A DNA stretch of 5,861 nucleotides, taken from contig JAUICS010000101.1 of the NCBI GenBank assembly GCA_030427765.1, positions 1 through 5,861 of the forward strand, read 5' to 3'. The notes beneath the pieces were generated by a model, which was not told the origin of the DNA, made no database searches, and saw nothing but the letters and a program-made list of their open reading frames with translations. Source of the stretch: Alphaproteobacteria bacterium (GTDB lineage: Bacteria; Pseudomonadota; Alphaproteobacteria; Micavibrionales; Micavibrionaceae). Position numbers and translations under genes: made by a program. Positions within the stretch are counted from its first letter, which is position 1. Every line of letters starts with the position of its first letter. Positions 1-5,861 of this stretch are shown in pieces.

Positions 1-2544
1 TTTTGCACCGTCCAGAACATCACCGTTCAGAATTTTCTCGGCCAGTTTATTCTGTATCTCCCTCTGAATAACACGCTTCAACGGTCTGGCCCCATATGCG
101 GGCTCATACCCCAAATCCGCCAAGTGATTCATCGCGTCTTCGCTTAGCACTATATCAATGCGCTTTCCATCGAGTAATTTTTTCAATCCTGCCATCTGGA
201 TATCAATAATGTGATGCATCTGATCCTTGGATAAACGTTTGAATAGCAACACTTCATCTAAACGGTTTAAGAATTCTGGGCGGAATGCCCCGCGAACCAC
301 GCTCATCACTTGCTCACGAACATTTTCAACATCATCGCCGTCATCTTGATTCACCAAAAATTCTGCACCAAGATTCGATGTCATGATCAAAACTGTGTTG
401 CTGAAGTTCACCGTACGGCCCTGCCCATCCGTTAAACGACCATCGTCAAGAACCTGAAGAAGAACATTAAACACATCCGGATGCGCCTTCTCGATCTCAT
501 CAAGGAGAATCACCTGATATGGCCGTCTGCGCACCGCCTCTGTCAACGCACCGCCTTCTTCATACCCGACATATCCTGGCGGAGCACCAATCATGCGTGA
601 CACGGAATGTTTCTCCATATATTCCGACATATCAAGTCGCACCATGGCCGTATCATCATCAAACAAAAATTCGGCAAGGGCCTTGGTTAGCTCCGTTTTT
701 CCAACCCCCGTTGGTCCCAAAAACAAGAATGATCCGATTGGACGGCGCGGGTCCTGCAATCCCGCACGTGAACGGCGAACGGCATTGGATACCGCGATAA
801 TGGCCTCATCCTGCCCGATCACACGTTTATGAAGATTATCTTCCATTTTCAGGAGTTTTTCCTTTTCACCTTCCAGCATTTTATCAACCGGAATACCCGT
901 CCATCTACTGACGATCCCAGCAACGTCATCAGCCGTCACTTCTTCATTGATCATATTATTGCTGGCCTTGCCTTCTTCCGGGCGGTTCTCGACATCCGCA
1001 ATTTTTTTCTCAAGATCAGGAATGAGGCCATATTTCAGCTCTCCAGCCTTGCTCCAGTCGCCTTTACGCTCTGCTTGTTCCAGCTCCGTACGAGCTTTAT
1101 CAAGCTGTTCCGTTAATTTTTGTGCACCTTGCAGCTTTTCTTTTTCGGCCTGCCACTGTGCCATATAGTCGGCTTGCTTCGCCTCAAGTTCCTTCAGTTC
1201 TGATTCGAGTGTTTTCAAACGTTCCTGTGACGCCTTATCTGTTTCCTTTTTCAGCGCTTCACGCTCAATTTTCATCTGGATCACTTTCCGATCCATCTCA
1301 TCGAGGGCCTCTGGCTTGCTGTCCACCTGCATTCTTAGGCGCGATGACGCCTCATCAATTAAATCAATCGCCTTATCCGGAAGAAAACGATTCGTAATGT
1401 AACGGTCAGAGAGCTGCGCCGCGGCGACAATCGCGGCATCTGTAATGCGTACACCGTGGTGAACATCATATTTTTCCTTAAGGCCACGCAGAATCGATAT
1501 TGTGTCTTCAACAGTCGGCTCGGAAATATAGACAGGCTGGAATCGACGTGCCAAGGCAGCATCTTTTTCAATATTTTGACGGTATTCATCGAGAGTCGTC
1601 GCACCGACCATATGCAGTTCTCCACGCGCCAATGCAGGTTTCAGCATATTTCCGGCATCCATTGCGCCCTCGCTTTTCCCCGCACCAACCAGAGTATGGA
1701 GCTCATCAAGAAATACAACAATTTCACCGGCAGCTGTTGATATTTCGTCTAGAACGGCTTTCAAACGTTCTTCGAACTCACCGCGATATTTCGCACCTGC
1801 CAGCAAGGCCCCGAGATCAAGAGCCATGATTCGCTTATTTTTTAGACTTTCTGGCACATCACCATTCACAATACGCTGGGCCAACCCCTCGATAATCGCG
1901 GTTTTACCCACGCCGGGCTCACCAATCAATACGGGATTGTTTTTTGTGCGGCGAGATAGAACCTGAATGGTACGACGAATCTCCTCATCACGTCCAATCA
2001 CAGGATCAAGTTTCCCTTCCTTCGCTACCTCCGTAAGGTCACGTGCGTATTTGGATAGTGCATCGAACTGGTCTTCTGATGTAGGGGTATCCGCTGTGCG
2101 CCCTTTACGCATATCATTAATCGCGCCATTTAACGGCTGGGCCATCACATTACCGCTTTCGAGTAATTTTGATACGTTTGACGATTTTGCCATGGCCATG
2201 GCCTGCAGCAATCGTTCCGCGGTTAAATATTTATCGCCCGCCTTCTCTGCAATTTGCAAAGCACTATCCAAAATTTTCGCGAGGTCGGAGCTTATGCGCA
2301 GCTGACCGGCACCTGCCCCCTTTACTACAGGAAACTTGCTTATAGCACCTTCAATGGATGATCTGATTTTACGAACATCACCGCCAGCAAGGCCAATTAC
2401 CTTCTGAGCAACGCTGTGATTATCATCCAGCATTTCCTTCAGCAAATGCTCCGCCTCCAGAACCTGATGATTCTGGCGCATCGCGGACGCTTGTGCCGCC
2501 TGTATGTATGTTTTTGTTTTTTCGGAAAAACTATTAAAATCCAT
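1..2544 (-). CDS. clpB: ATP-dependent chaperone ClpB (Hsp100 disaggregase), C-terminus cut by window edge
   Basis: ClpB is a cytoplasmic hexameric AAA+ machine that works with DnaK/DnaJ/GrpE to pull polypeptides out of heat-induced aggregates. The frame is open for 848 codons from ATG 2544 to base 1 without a stop or frameshift; the family is usually about 857-870 residues, so only about 10-20 are missing. In order: Clp N domain (about 1-145); first AAA+ domain with Walker A GEPGVGKT (208-215), pore-loop Tyr253, Walker B acid Glu281 in LDELHT and arginine fingers Arg333/Arg334; a coiled-coil middle domain (about 400-525), which distinguishes ClpB from ClpA and ClpC; second AAA+ domain with Walker A GPTGVGKT (610-617), pore-loop Tyr658 in GYVGYEEGG, Walker B Glu683 in LLDEIEKAH, arginine finger Arg761 and sensor-2 Arg820 in GARPLKR. 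All key catalytic residues are present. The start is fixed by a strong Shine-Dalgarno sequence eight bases upstream, and a sigma-32-like promoter precedes it, so heat-shock control is likely. Confidence 0.98.
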   Translation of the reverse strand, partial: MDFNSFSEKTKTYIQAAQASAMRQNHQVLEAEHLLKEMLDDNHSVAQKVIGLAGGDVRKIRSSIEGAISKFPVVKGAGAGQLRISSDLAKILDSALQIAEKAGDKYLTAERLLQAMAMAKSSNVSKLLESGNVMAQPLNGAINDMRKGRTADTPTSEDQFDALSKYARDLTEVAKEGKLDPVIGRDEEIRRTIQVLSRRTKNNPVLIGEPGVGKTAIIEGLAQRIVNGDVPESLKNKRIMALDLGALLAGAKYRGEFEERLKAVLDEISTAAGEIVVFLDELHTLVGAGKSEGAMDAGNMLKPALARGELHMVGATTLDEYRQNIEKDAALARRFQPVYISEPTVEDTISILRGLKEKYDVHHGVRITDAAIVAAAQLSDRYITNRFLPDKAIDLIDEASSRLRMQVDSKPEALDEMDRKVIQMKIEREALKKETDKASQERLKTLESELKELEAKQADYMAQWQAEKEKLQGAQKLTEQLDKARTELEQAERKGDWSKAGELKYGLIPDLEKKIADVENRPEEGKASNNMINEEVTADDVAGIVSRWTGIPVDKMLEGEKEKLLKMEDNLHKRVIGQDEAIIAVSNAVRRSRAGLQDPRRPIGSFLFLGPTGVGKTELTKALAEFLFDDDTAMVRLDMSEYMEKHSVSRMIGAPPGYVGYEEGGALTEAVRRRPYQVILLDEIEKAHPDVFNVLLQVLDDGRLTDGQGRTVNFSNTVLIMTSNLGAEFLVNQDDGDDVENVREQVMSVVRGAFRPEFLNRLDEVLLFKRLSKDQMHHIIDIQMAGLKKLLDGKRIDIVLSEDAMNHLADLGYEPAYGARPLKRVIQREIQNKLAEKILNGDVLDGAK

Positions 2545-2552
2545 GACTGTAT

Positions 2553-2561
2553 TCCTCACCT
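2553..2561 (-). promoter_or_regulatory. Ribosome binding site of clpB
   Basis: The minus strand reads AGGTGAGGA, ending eight bases before the clpB ATG at 2544. It is the clearest Shine-Dalgarno sequence in the window and fixes the clpB start. The prfA and prmC starts have no comparable site. Confidence 0.8.
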
Positions 2562-2574
2562 ATATCTATAAGAA

Positions 2575-2602
2575 ATATACAGCCTGATTTTATCGCTTCA
2601 AG
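2575..2602 (-). promoter_or_regulatory. Sigma-32 (RpoH) type heat-shock promoter of clpB
   Basis: On the minus strand CTTGAAG starts at 2602 (the CTTG core is 2602-2599), followed after 17 bases by TGTATAT (2581-2575). The pattern described for RpoH promoters in Alphaproteobacteria is CTTG, 17-18 bases, then CYTATNT. The match is exact in the -35 core, in the spacing and in the TATNT part, with the first two -10 bases differing. Transcription would start near 2568, giving a leader of about 25 bases that carries the ribosome binding site. clpB is a classic member of the heat-shock regulon, so the context supports the call, but it rests on pattern matching alone. Confidence 0.6.
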
Positions 2603-2627
2603 GGCATAAAGGTAATTGATTATTGTC

Positions 2628-2650
2628 AAAACGCCTCATTATAGCGTTTT
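2628..2650 (-). terminator. Possible terminator after the DUF4167 gene (A/T-flanked inverted repeat)
   Basis: AAAACGC (2628-2634) and GCGTTTT (2644-2650) form a perfect 7-bp inverted repeat with a 9-base loop. On the minus strand it lies 28 bases past the DUF4167 stop codon and the arm ends in TTTT, as in intrinsic terminators. The repeat is symmetrical, so it could act in either direction, but only the minus strand carries a gene leading into it. The GC core is only three base pairs, which makes it a weak candidate. It lies just upstream of the clpB promoter and would separate the two transcription units. Confidence 0.35.
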
Positions 2651-2654
2651 ATAG

Positions 2655-2691
2655 GCTTGCCGGAGCCAATCGGGGCAACTAATCGGCAAGC
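2655..2691 (-). repeat. Inverted repeat overlapping the DUF4167 stop codon
   Basis: GCTTGCCG (2655-2662) and CGGCAAGC (2684-2691) are perfect 8-bp complementary arms around a 21-base loop. The right-hand arm is made of the last coding codons of the DUF4167 gene and the TAG stop lies in the loop. It is followed on the minus strand by the smaller repeat at 2628-2650. It could be a 3'-end stabilising or termination structure. No T-run follows it directly, so a simple intrinsic terminator is not supported by this stem alone. Confidence 0.4.
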
Positions 2692-3104
2692 TCCTCCTCT
2701 TTTTGCGAAGTCTTTGTAGACGTTTTTGTATTTCCAGGATTGGATTCGCCATCATCTTTGTGCTGGCTTTGCGGATATGTAACCTCGGCATCAGTGAAAC
2801 TTGACGTATTTGCATTATCGTCACTCGGCGCAGACATATTGTTATTGTTCGTTGTCTGCTCCGCAAATCCGTTAATAATTCGCTGGTAATGCTCGGCATG
2901 CTGCATATAATTTTCCGCCATGACCGTATCGCCTGCCGAAGATGAATCCTTTGCCAGATTCATGTATTTTTCCGCAATCTGATGTGCCGTACCCCTTATA
3001 CGTACATCTGGTCCATTGCTATCGTATACCTTGTTGCGTGGCTGGTAATTCTTTCTATTACTGCTTTTGCTACGCGAACGTTTGCTTGTTGATCCATATT
3101 TCAT
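2679..3104 (-). CDS. DUF4167 domain protein, small basic/acidic protein of unknown function
   Basis: This is a 141-residue protein of the alphaproteobacterial DUF4167 family, for which I know of no established function. The N-terminus (1-25) is very basic and rich in Ser, Arg, Lys and Asn, as expected of a nucleic-acid-binding tail. The conserved family core follows at about 27-80: DSNGPDVRIRGTA (28-40), then IAEKYMNLAKDSSSAGD and MAENYMQHAEHY, which look like two short helices. Residues 81-141 are low complexity (Asn, Ser, Thr, Asp, Glu, Lys), end in EEELAD, and are probably disordered. There is no signal peptide or membrane segment. The start has only a poor Shine-Dalgarno sequence (GGGTGG, four bases before ATG), but the basic start MKYGSTSKRSRSK fits the family. 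Its place between prmC and clpB is the recurrent one in this class. Its core resembles sequences in RNA-associated proteins only in charge, so an RNA-related role is my inference. Confidence 0.9.
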   Translation of the reverse strand: MKYGSTSKRSRSKSSNRKNYQPRNKVYDSNGPDVRIRGTAHQIAEKYMNLAKDSSSAGDTVMAENYMQHAEHYQRIINGFAEQTTNNNNMSAPSDDNANTSSFTDAEVTYPQSQHKDDGESNPGNTKTSTKTSQKEEELAD

Positions 3105-3142
3105 TACGCCACCCGTACTTTAAAAAAATCTATACACGTACA

Positions 3143-3171
3143 ATCATACATAGTGTTAAAAATTATGACTA
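3143..3171 (-). promoter_or_regulatory. Possible housekeeping promoter of the DUF4167 gene
   Basis: On the minus strand TAGTCA (3171-3166, four of six bases of the TTGACA consensus) is followed after 17 bases by TATGAT (3148-3143, five of six of TATAAT). Transcription would start near 3136, about 30 bases before the DUF4167 ATG. A competing reading is TTAACA (3159-3154) with TATAGA (3134-3129), but its 19-base spacer is long. In AT-rich DNA such matches arise easily by chance. Confidence 0.25.
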
Positions 3172-3175
3172 CCCC

Positions 3176-3219
3176 GCGCCAACTCAATAACCACAACATA
3201 TTGTGTTTGTTGTTGGCGC
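3176..3219. repeat. Long imperfect hairpin between prmC and the DUF4167 gene
   Basis: GCGCCAAC (3176-3183) pairs perfectly with GTTGGCGC (3212-3219). Inside, after a 2-base bulge (3184-3185), 3186-3190 pair with 3207-3211 (one pair is U-G in plus-strand RNA), then one mismatch (3191/3206), then CACAA (3192-3196) pairs with TTGTG (3201-3205) around the 4-base loop CATA. In total this gives about 18 pairs in 44 bases. Neither side is followed at once by a T-run (the nearest lies 10 or more bases away), so it is not a textbook intrinsic terminator. It may end the prmC transcript, act as a binding site next to the possible DUF4167 promoter, or be one copy of a dispersed intergenic repeat. Confidence 0.7.
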
Positions 3220-3305
3220 CTGCATCAAAGTTAAGTTTTTGTTTAAGACCTTTTAAACTTATCGCCGGAACCAAAAACCAATCAAGAAAACAAATTTTAA
3301 TTTTT
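3220..3305. other. AT-rich intergenic stretch after prmC
   Basis: This is the remainder of the 201-base gap between prmC and the DUF4167 gene. It is AT-rich and holds only a short AT-only-type inverted repeat (GTTTAA 3241-3246 with TTAAAC 3253-3258). I see no gene, no convincing terminator and no clear promoter in it. Confidence 0.5.
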
Positions 3306-4160
3306 TCATTTATCCCCATTATAGATTTCCACAACCCGCGGAATTCCTGCCATGTCGTGATGTACGTCAAATGCGAAAGTATCAATATCTTCAATGAGTC
3401 GCACCACATTGTCCACCTGACCAAATCCGATTTCGATAAACGCTTTTCCGGATGTGTTTAAAAGCCATTTTAATGAAGAAATAATTTTTTTTATGCTATC
3501 CAAACCATCCTCCCCACCATCCAAAGACAGAATCGGATCATAATTTTTTACAGAATCAGGCAATGATTCTATGTCACACGACAAAATATACGGCGGATTC
3601 GAAACAATCAGATCAAATTTTCCCTGCAACGAATCTGCCCAAGATGCACAAACCGGAGAAAAACGCTCCTCAACTCCGTTGATTCTTGCATTCAATCTGG
3701 CCATATGAATCGCATCATGCGCATAATCCACGGCCACGCCACGTGCGTTTTCGTATTCTCCTAACAAAGATATAAGCAAACACCCTGTTCCCGTTCCCAA
3801 ATCCAGAATCATTTCGGGGGGATTCGAAGCCGGAAAACGTTTTAAGGACAAATCGACAATCATTTCCGTTTCCGGTCGCGGGTCGAGAGTCGCAGGCGAA
3901 AGAAAAAAGAGATTCCCCCAAAATTCCTGCGTCCCCAGAACACGGGATATAGGCTCCCCCTTTAAGATTCGTTTTACAGCATTTTGAAGTGCCAGATAAT
4001 CGGATGGTGGAATTTCATGATCCGGCCTGGAAATAATCGTGGTTTCGGGGAGACCTGTTTGGGCCTGTATTAGCCATTTGGCATTTCGATCGGCAAACGC
4101 AACGCCGGCACCGTTCATTGATTCGACGAGCGTTTTATAAACATCATTTAAAGGTGTCAT
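3306..4160 (-). CDS. prmC: Peptide chain release factor N5-glutamine methyltransferase PrmC (HemK)
   Basis: PrmC transfers a methyl group from S-adenosylmethionine to the side-chain amide of the glutamine in the GGQ motif of release factors 1 and 2, which raises termination efficiency. The 284-residue length is normal. An N-terminal helical recognition domain (about 1-75) ends in GEPISRVLGTQEFWG (68-82). The Rossmann methyltransferase domain follows: RPETE (95-99), the SAM-binding glycine motif DLGTGTG (120-126), an acidic residue near the end of strand 2 (VAVDYA, Asp145), the substrate-glutamine-binding NPPY (188-191), and SLDGGEDGLD (212-221), which is typical of the PrmC subfamily. NPPY with RPETE and GGEDGL separates it from DNA adenine methylases. 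It starts six bases after the prfA stop and has no evident Shine-Dalgarno sequence, which suggests translational coupling to prfA, its substrate gene. The last codons read GDK then TGA. Confidence 0.97.
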   Translation of the reverse strand: MTPLNDVYKTLVESMNGAGVAFADRNAKWLIQAQTGLPETTIISRPDHEIPPSDYLALQNAVKRILKGEPISRVLGTQEFWGNLFFLSPATLDPRPETEMIVDLSLKRFPASNPPEMILDLGTGTGCLLISLLGEYENARGVAVDYAHDAIHMARLNARINGVEERFSPVCASWADSLQGKFDLIVSNPPYILSCDIESLPDSVKNYDPILSLDGGEDGLDSIKKIISSLKWLLNTSGKAFIEIGFGQVDNVVRLIEDIDTFAFDVHHDMAGIPRVVEIYNGDK

Positions 4161-4166
4161 GAAATA

Positions 4167-5234
4167 TTACGACTCGATTGCGGCCAGTTTTTCGGCATAT
4201 TCTTCGGCCTGAAGCGCCTCAATAACCTCTGACAAGGCACTTCCCGCCAGAACTTCGTCTAATTTATATAGGGTCAGGTTGATGCGGTGATCCGTTACGC
4301 GCCCCTGCGGATAATTATATGTGCGTATCCGCTCGGACCGGTCACCGGAACCAACCTGAGACTTCCGGTTTGCCGCCATTTCTTCGGCCTGCCGCTGCAT
4401 TTGCACATCAAGAATGCGTGATTTTAGAATCTTGAGCGCCTTTGCCTTGTTTTTATGCTGTGACTTTTCATCCTGCATGCTGACAACGATTCCGGTGGGC
4501 AAGTGTGTAATACGTACGGCACTATCAGTGGTGTTAACGTGCTGCCCGCCCGCGCCCTGTGCACGAAATGTATCGATCCTCAGGTCCGTCGATTCATTTA
4601 TATCGACATCTACATCCTCGGCCTCCGGTAAAATTGCAACCGTTGCGGCAGATGTATGAATGCGGCCGCCGGATTCGGTTTTTGGAACGCGCTGCACACG
4701 GTGCACGCCAGATTCGTATTTCAGATATGAAAACACACTGTTTCCATTAATTTCGGCCACAAGTTCCTTTAAACCGCCTAAATCCGTCTGTGATATTTCA
4801 AGGATTTCGAGCTTCCACTTCATGGAAGATGCATACCCCTTATACATATCAAAAAGCTCACCAGCAAAAAGTGATGCTTCCTCTCCGCCTGTGCCCGCAC
4901 GAATTTCAAGGATCGCGTTTTTTTCATCCGTTGCGTCTTTGGGAATGAGCGCAAGTTTAATTTTTTGCTCAAGCTCCGGAATCTCTTTATTTAAGCTGAG
5001 TATTTCCTCTTTCGCCATTTCGGCCATGTCAGGGTCAGATAACATTGATTCTGCGTCATCACGCTGGCGCATAGCTTCGGTATATCGCTCCATAGCCTCC
5101 ACAACCGGTGAAAGATCGGAAAATTCACGCGAAAGCTTTACATACTCATCCCCAGACAAATTACCCTCCGCCATCAACGCGGATAATTCATCGTAACGTG
5201 CCTTAATCGGGGCTAATTTAGATTCAAAGTTCAT
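4167..5234 (-). CDS. prfA: Peptide chain release factor 1 (RF1)
   Basis: RF1 recognises UAA and UAG in the ribosomal A site and triggers hydrolysis of peptidyl-tRNA. The product has 355 residues, the usual length. Residues 1-100 form the helical, charged N-terminal domain; [10 protein letters not shown] (111-120) opens the central domain; the stop-codon-reading PxT tripeptide is Pro184-Lys185-Thr186 within [19 protein letters not shown], marking RF1 rather than the SPF tripeptide of RF2; the catalytic loop is GAGGQHVN (227-234), with GGQ at 229-231, where Gln231 is the expected PrmC methylation target. The C-terminal part contains [24 protein letters not shown] (296-319, read as two adjoining conserved blocks). 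Lys at the middle PxT position is less usual than Ala, Val or Glu. The start has no clear Shine-Dalgarno sequence; it is chosen because MNFESKL begins the family alignment and the next gene upstream ends only 36 bases before. There is no internal frameshift, so this is not RF2. Confidence 0.98.
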   Translation of the reverse strand: MNFESKLAPIKARYDELSALMAEGNLSGDEYVKLSREFSDLSPVVEAMERYTEAMRQRDDAESMLSDPDMAEMAKEEILSLNKEIPELEQKIKLALIPKDATDEKNAILEIRAGTGGEEASLFAGELFDMYKGYASSMKWKLEILEISQTDLGGLKELVAEINGNSVFSYLKYESGVHRVQRVPKTESGGRIHTSAATVAILPEAEDVDVDINESTDLRIDTFRAQGAGGQHVNTTDSAVRITHLPTGIVVSMQDEKSQHKNKAKALKILKSRILDVQMQRQAEEMAANRKSQVGSGDRSERIRTYNYPQGRVTDHRINLTLYKLDEVLAGSALSEVIEALQAEEYAEKLAAIES

Positions 5235-5270
5235 GTGTGTGATTCATAATTATGTTATGTGATGACGTTT
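5235..5270 (-). other. Short spacer between the RodZ-like gene and prfA
   Basis: This 36-base gap is too short for much beyond a leader. I see no terminator, no Shine-Dalgarno sequence and no convincing promoter, so prfA is probably co-transcribed with the gene before it. It contains the 10-base palindrome CATAATTATG (5245-5254), which is likely chance in AT-rich DNA. Confidence 0.5.
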
Positions 5271-5861
5271 TTAACGCCATTCTATGAAGTTTTGCAATTC
5301 TTTTTCTTTCAGGTCGAGCCCGCGAAGAATTTCTCCCTTACTCCCCAAACGGCCAATTTTCTTACCGCCAATGATGATTTCTAGCCCCCCTGCATTTCCG
5401 GTCGCCAATAATAAATTTGAATCCTGAGGCACGAGATACCTGTCGCCCGGCCTCAAGACACGTGCGAAAACTTCCTGTCCGGAAATTGTTTTTATTTCAA
5501 CCCAGCTACTTGATACCGCCTTCAGAACTATCCCGGGATATGCATTTCCACGGGAACGTTGTTTTTCGTTTTGTTTGTTAGCGTCTTCATTGCTGTCTGG
5601 CTGCACATTTTCAGTATTGTCATCAGCATTGATTGAATCTTCGTTGTTAGACAGAGGTGCTATCGTTTCTGTTTGCGCGGGGTCCAATAAGGCTAATGTA
5701 TCGCCGGATTCATCCTCTGTACGTCCCGGTTCTTCAGAACCCGTATGCGTTTCATTATTTTCGGCCCCTCGTACGTCTGTATCCTCGGCCTTAGCAATAG
5801 TATCAGGGTCCATACTTGTGGATATATCTGTGGATAATTCATCTAAATTATTGTTATTAAT
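5271..5861 (-). CDS. RodZ-like protein, C-terminal part with DUF4115 domain (5' end outside window)
   Basis: The reading frame is open to the right edge, so 196 codons of the C-terminal part are seen; the ATG at 5813 is internal, not the start. Visible residues 1 to about 110 are a hydrophilic, acidic, low-complexity stretch rich in Asp, Glu, Asn, Thr and Ser. Residues about 113-196 match DUF4115, the C-terminal domain of RodZ-type proteins: SSSWVEIKTISGQEVFARVL (117-136), then RPGDRYLVP, TGNAGGLEIIIGGKKIGRLG (154-173) and a final conserved glycine-led segment. In this family an N-terminal cytoplasmic helix-turn-helix and one membrane helix precede a periplasmic linker and this domain; RodZ binds MreB and helps set rod shape. 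Neither the helix-turn-helix nor the membrane helix is in the window, so the name rests on the tail domain, and I give no symbol. It ends 36 bases before prfA on the same strand and probably shares its transcript. Confidence 0.85.
   Translation of the reverse strand: MNNNNLDELSTDISTSMDPDTIAKAEDTDVRGAENNETHTGSEEPGRTEDESGDTLALLDPAQTETIAPLSNNEDSINADDNTENVQPDSNEDANKQNEKQRSRGNAYPGIVLKAVSSSWVEIKTISGQEVFARVLRPGDRYLVPQDSNLLLATGNAGGLEIIIGGKKIGRLGSKGEILRGLDLKEKELQNFIEWR
5817..5837 (-). promoter_or_regulatory. Two tandem DnaA-box-like sequences
   Basis: On the minus strand TTATCCACA (5837-5829) is a perfect match to the strong DnaA box, and ATATCCACA (5825-5817) follows in the same orientation three bases later, with one mismatch. 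Both lie inside the RodZ-like coding frame, where they encode the short repeat STDISTS, next to an AT-rich stretch at the window edge. They may simply reflect repeated Ser-Thr codons in the linker; binding is not shown. Confidence 0.3.

Noticed and set aside
519..1740. Several plus-strand open frames of 70-95 codons across this interval
   Set aside because: They lie opposite the uninterrupted clpB frame, have no family resemblance or ribosome binding sites, and are explained as shadows of clpB codons.
2110..2112. Internal ATG (codon 145) of clpB as a possible second start for a short ClpB form
   Set aside because: It falls near where some bacteria start a shorter ClpB, but no Shine-Dalgarno sequence precedes it here.
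2624..2629. A perfect TTGACA (minus strand) upstream of clpB
   Set aside because: No acceptable -10 element lies 16-18 bases downstream (the bases there read around TGCCCT), so a housekeeping promoter is not supported; the sigma-32-like pattern just downstream is better.
3104..3424. A 106-codon minus-strand frame running from inside prmC through the intergenic hairpin
   Set aside because: It overlaps the prmC end in another frame, passes through a structured noncoding segment, has no ribosome binding site and resembles no family I know.
4660..5196. A 178-codon plus-strand open frame antisense to prfA
   Set aside because: It is long, but it is the complement of a fully conserved RF1 coding region, is rich in Ser and Ile as expected of a shadow, and has no recognisable domain.
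5245..5254. Palindrome CATAATTATG before prfA as an operator
   Set aside because: A 10-base AT-rich palindrome is easily found by chance and has no promoter beside it.
5811..5813. ATG at 5813 as the start of a 180-residue protein
   Set aside because: The frame stays open to the window edge, there is no ribosome binding site, and the DUF4115 domain normally follows a helix-turn-helix and membrane segment encoded further upstream.

Overview
The window is an ordinary-looking housekeeping segment of an alphaproteobacterial chromosome. Every gene I can support lies on the minus strand. In transcription order (right to left) they are: the C-terminal part of a RodZ-like protein with a DUF4115 domain, cut by the right edge; prfA (peptide chain release factor 1); prmC (the methyltransferase that modifies release factors); a small DUF4167 protein; and clpB (the ClpB disaggregase), which lacks only its last roughly 10-20 codons at the left edge. 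The assignment to Alphaproteobacteria rests on the DUF4167 protein, a family essentially confined to that class, on the gene order prfA-prmC-DUF4167-clpB that recurs there, and on the clpB promoter, which fits the alphaproteobacterial heat-shock pattern. The base composition is moderate and somewhat AT-rich between genes. I cannot name a genus.

Layout: 5271-5861 RodZ-like C-terminus; 5235-5270 a short spacer; 4167-5234 prfA; 4161-4166 a six-base gap; 3306-4160 prmC; 3105-3305 a 201-base AT-rich intergenic region with a strong imperfect hairpin (3176-3219) and a possible promoter; 2679-3104 DUF4167 protein; 2545-2678 an intergenic region with two inverted repeats, a sigma-32-like promoter and a good ribosome binding site; 1-2544 clpB.

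Functionally, prfA and prmC are a matched pair: PrmC methylates the glutamine of the PrfA GGQ motif, and the six-base gap suggests coupled expression. clpB appears to be a separate heat-shock transcription unit. The DUF4167 gene sits between the two with its own possible promoter. Its function is unknown.

I found no mobile element, CRISPR array, tRNA, rRNA, phage gene or toxin-antitoxin pair, and nothing that looks like a new multi-gene system. The items most worth a second look are the long hairpin between prmC and the DUF4167 gene, the sigma-32-like clpB promoter, a pair of DnaA-box-like sequences at the right edge, and the direct junction of the RodZ-like gene with prfA.
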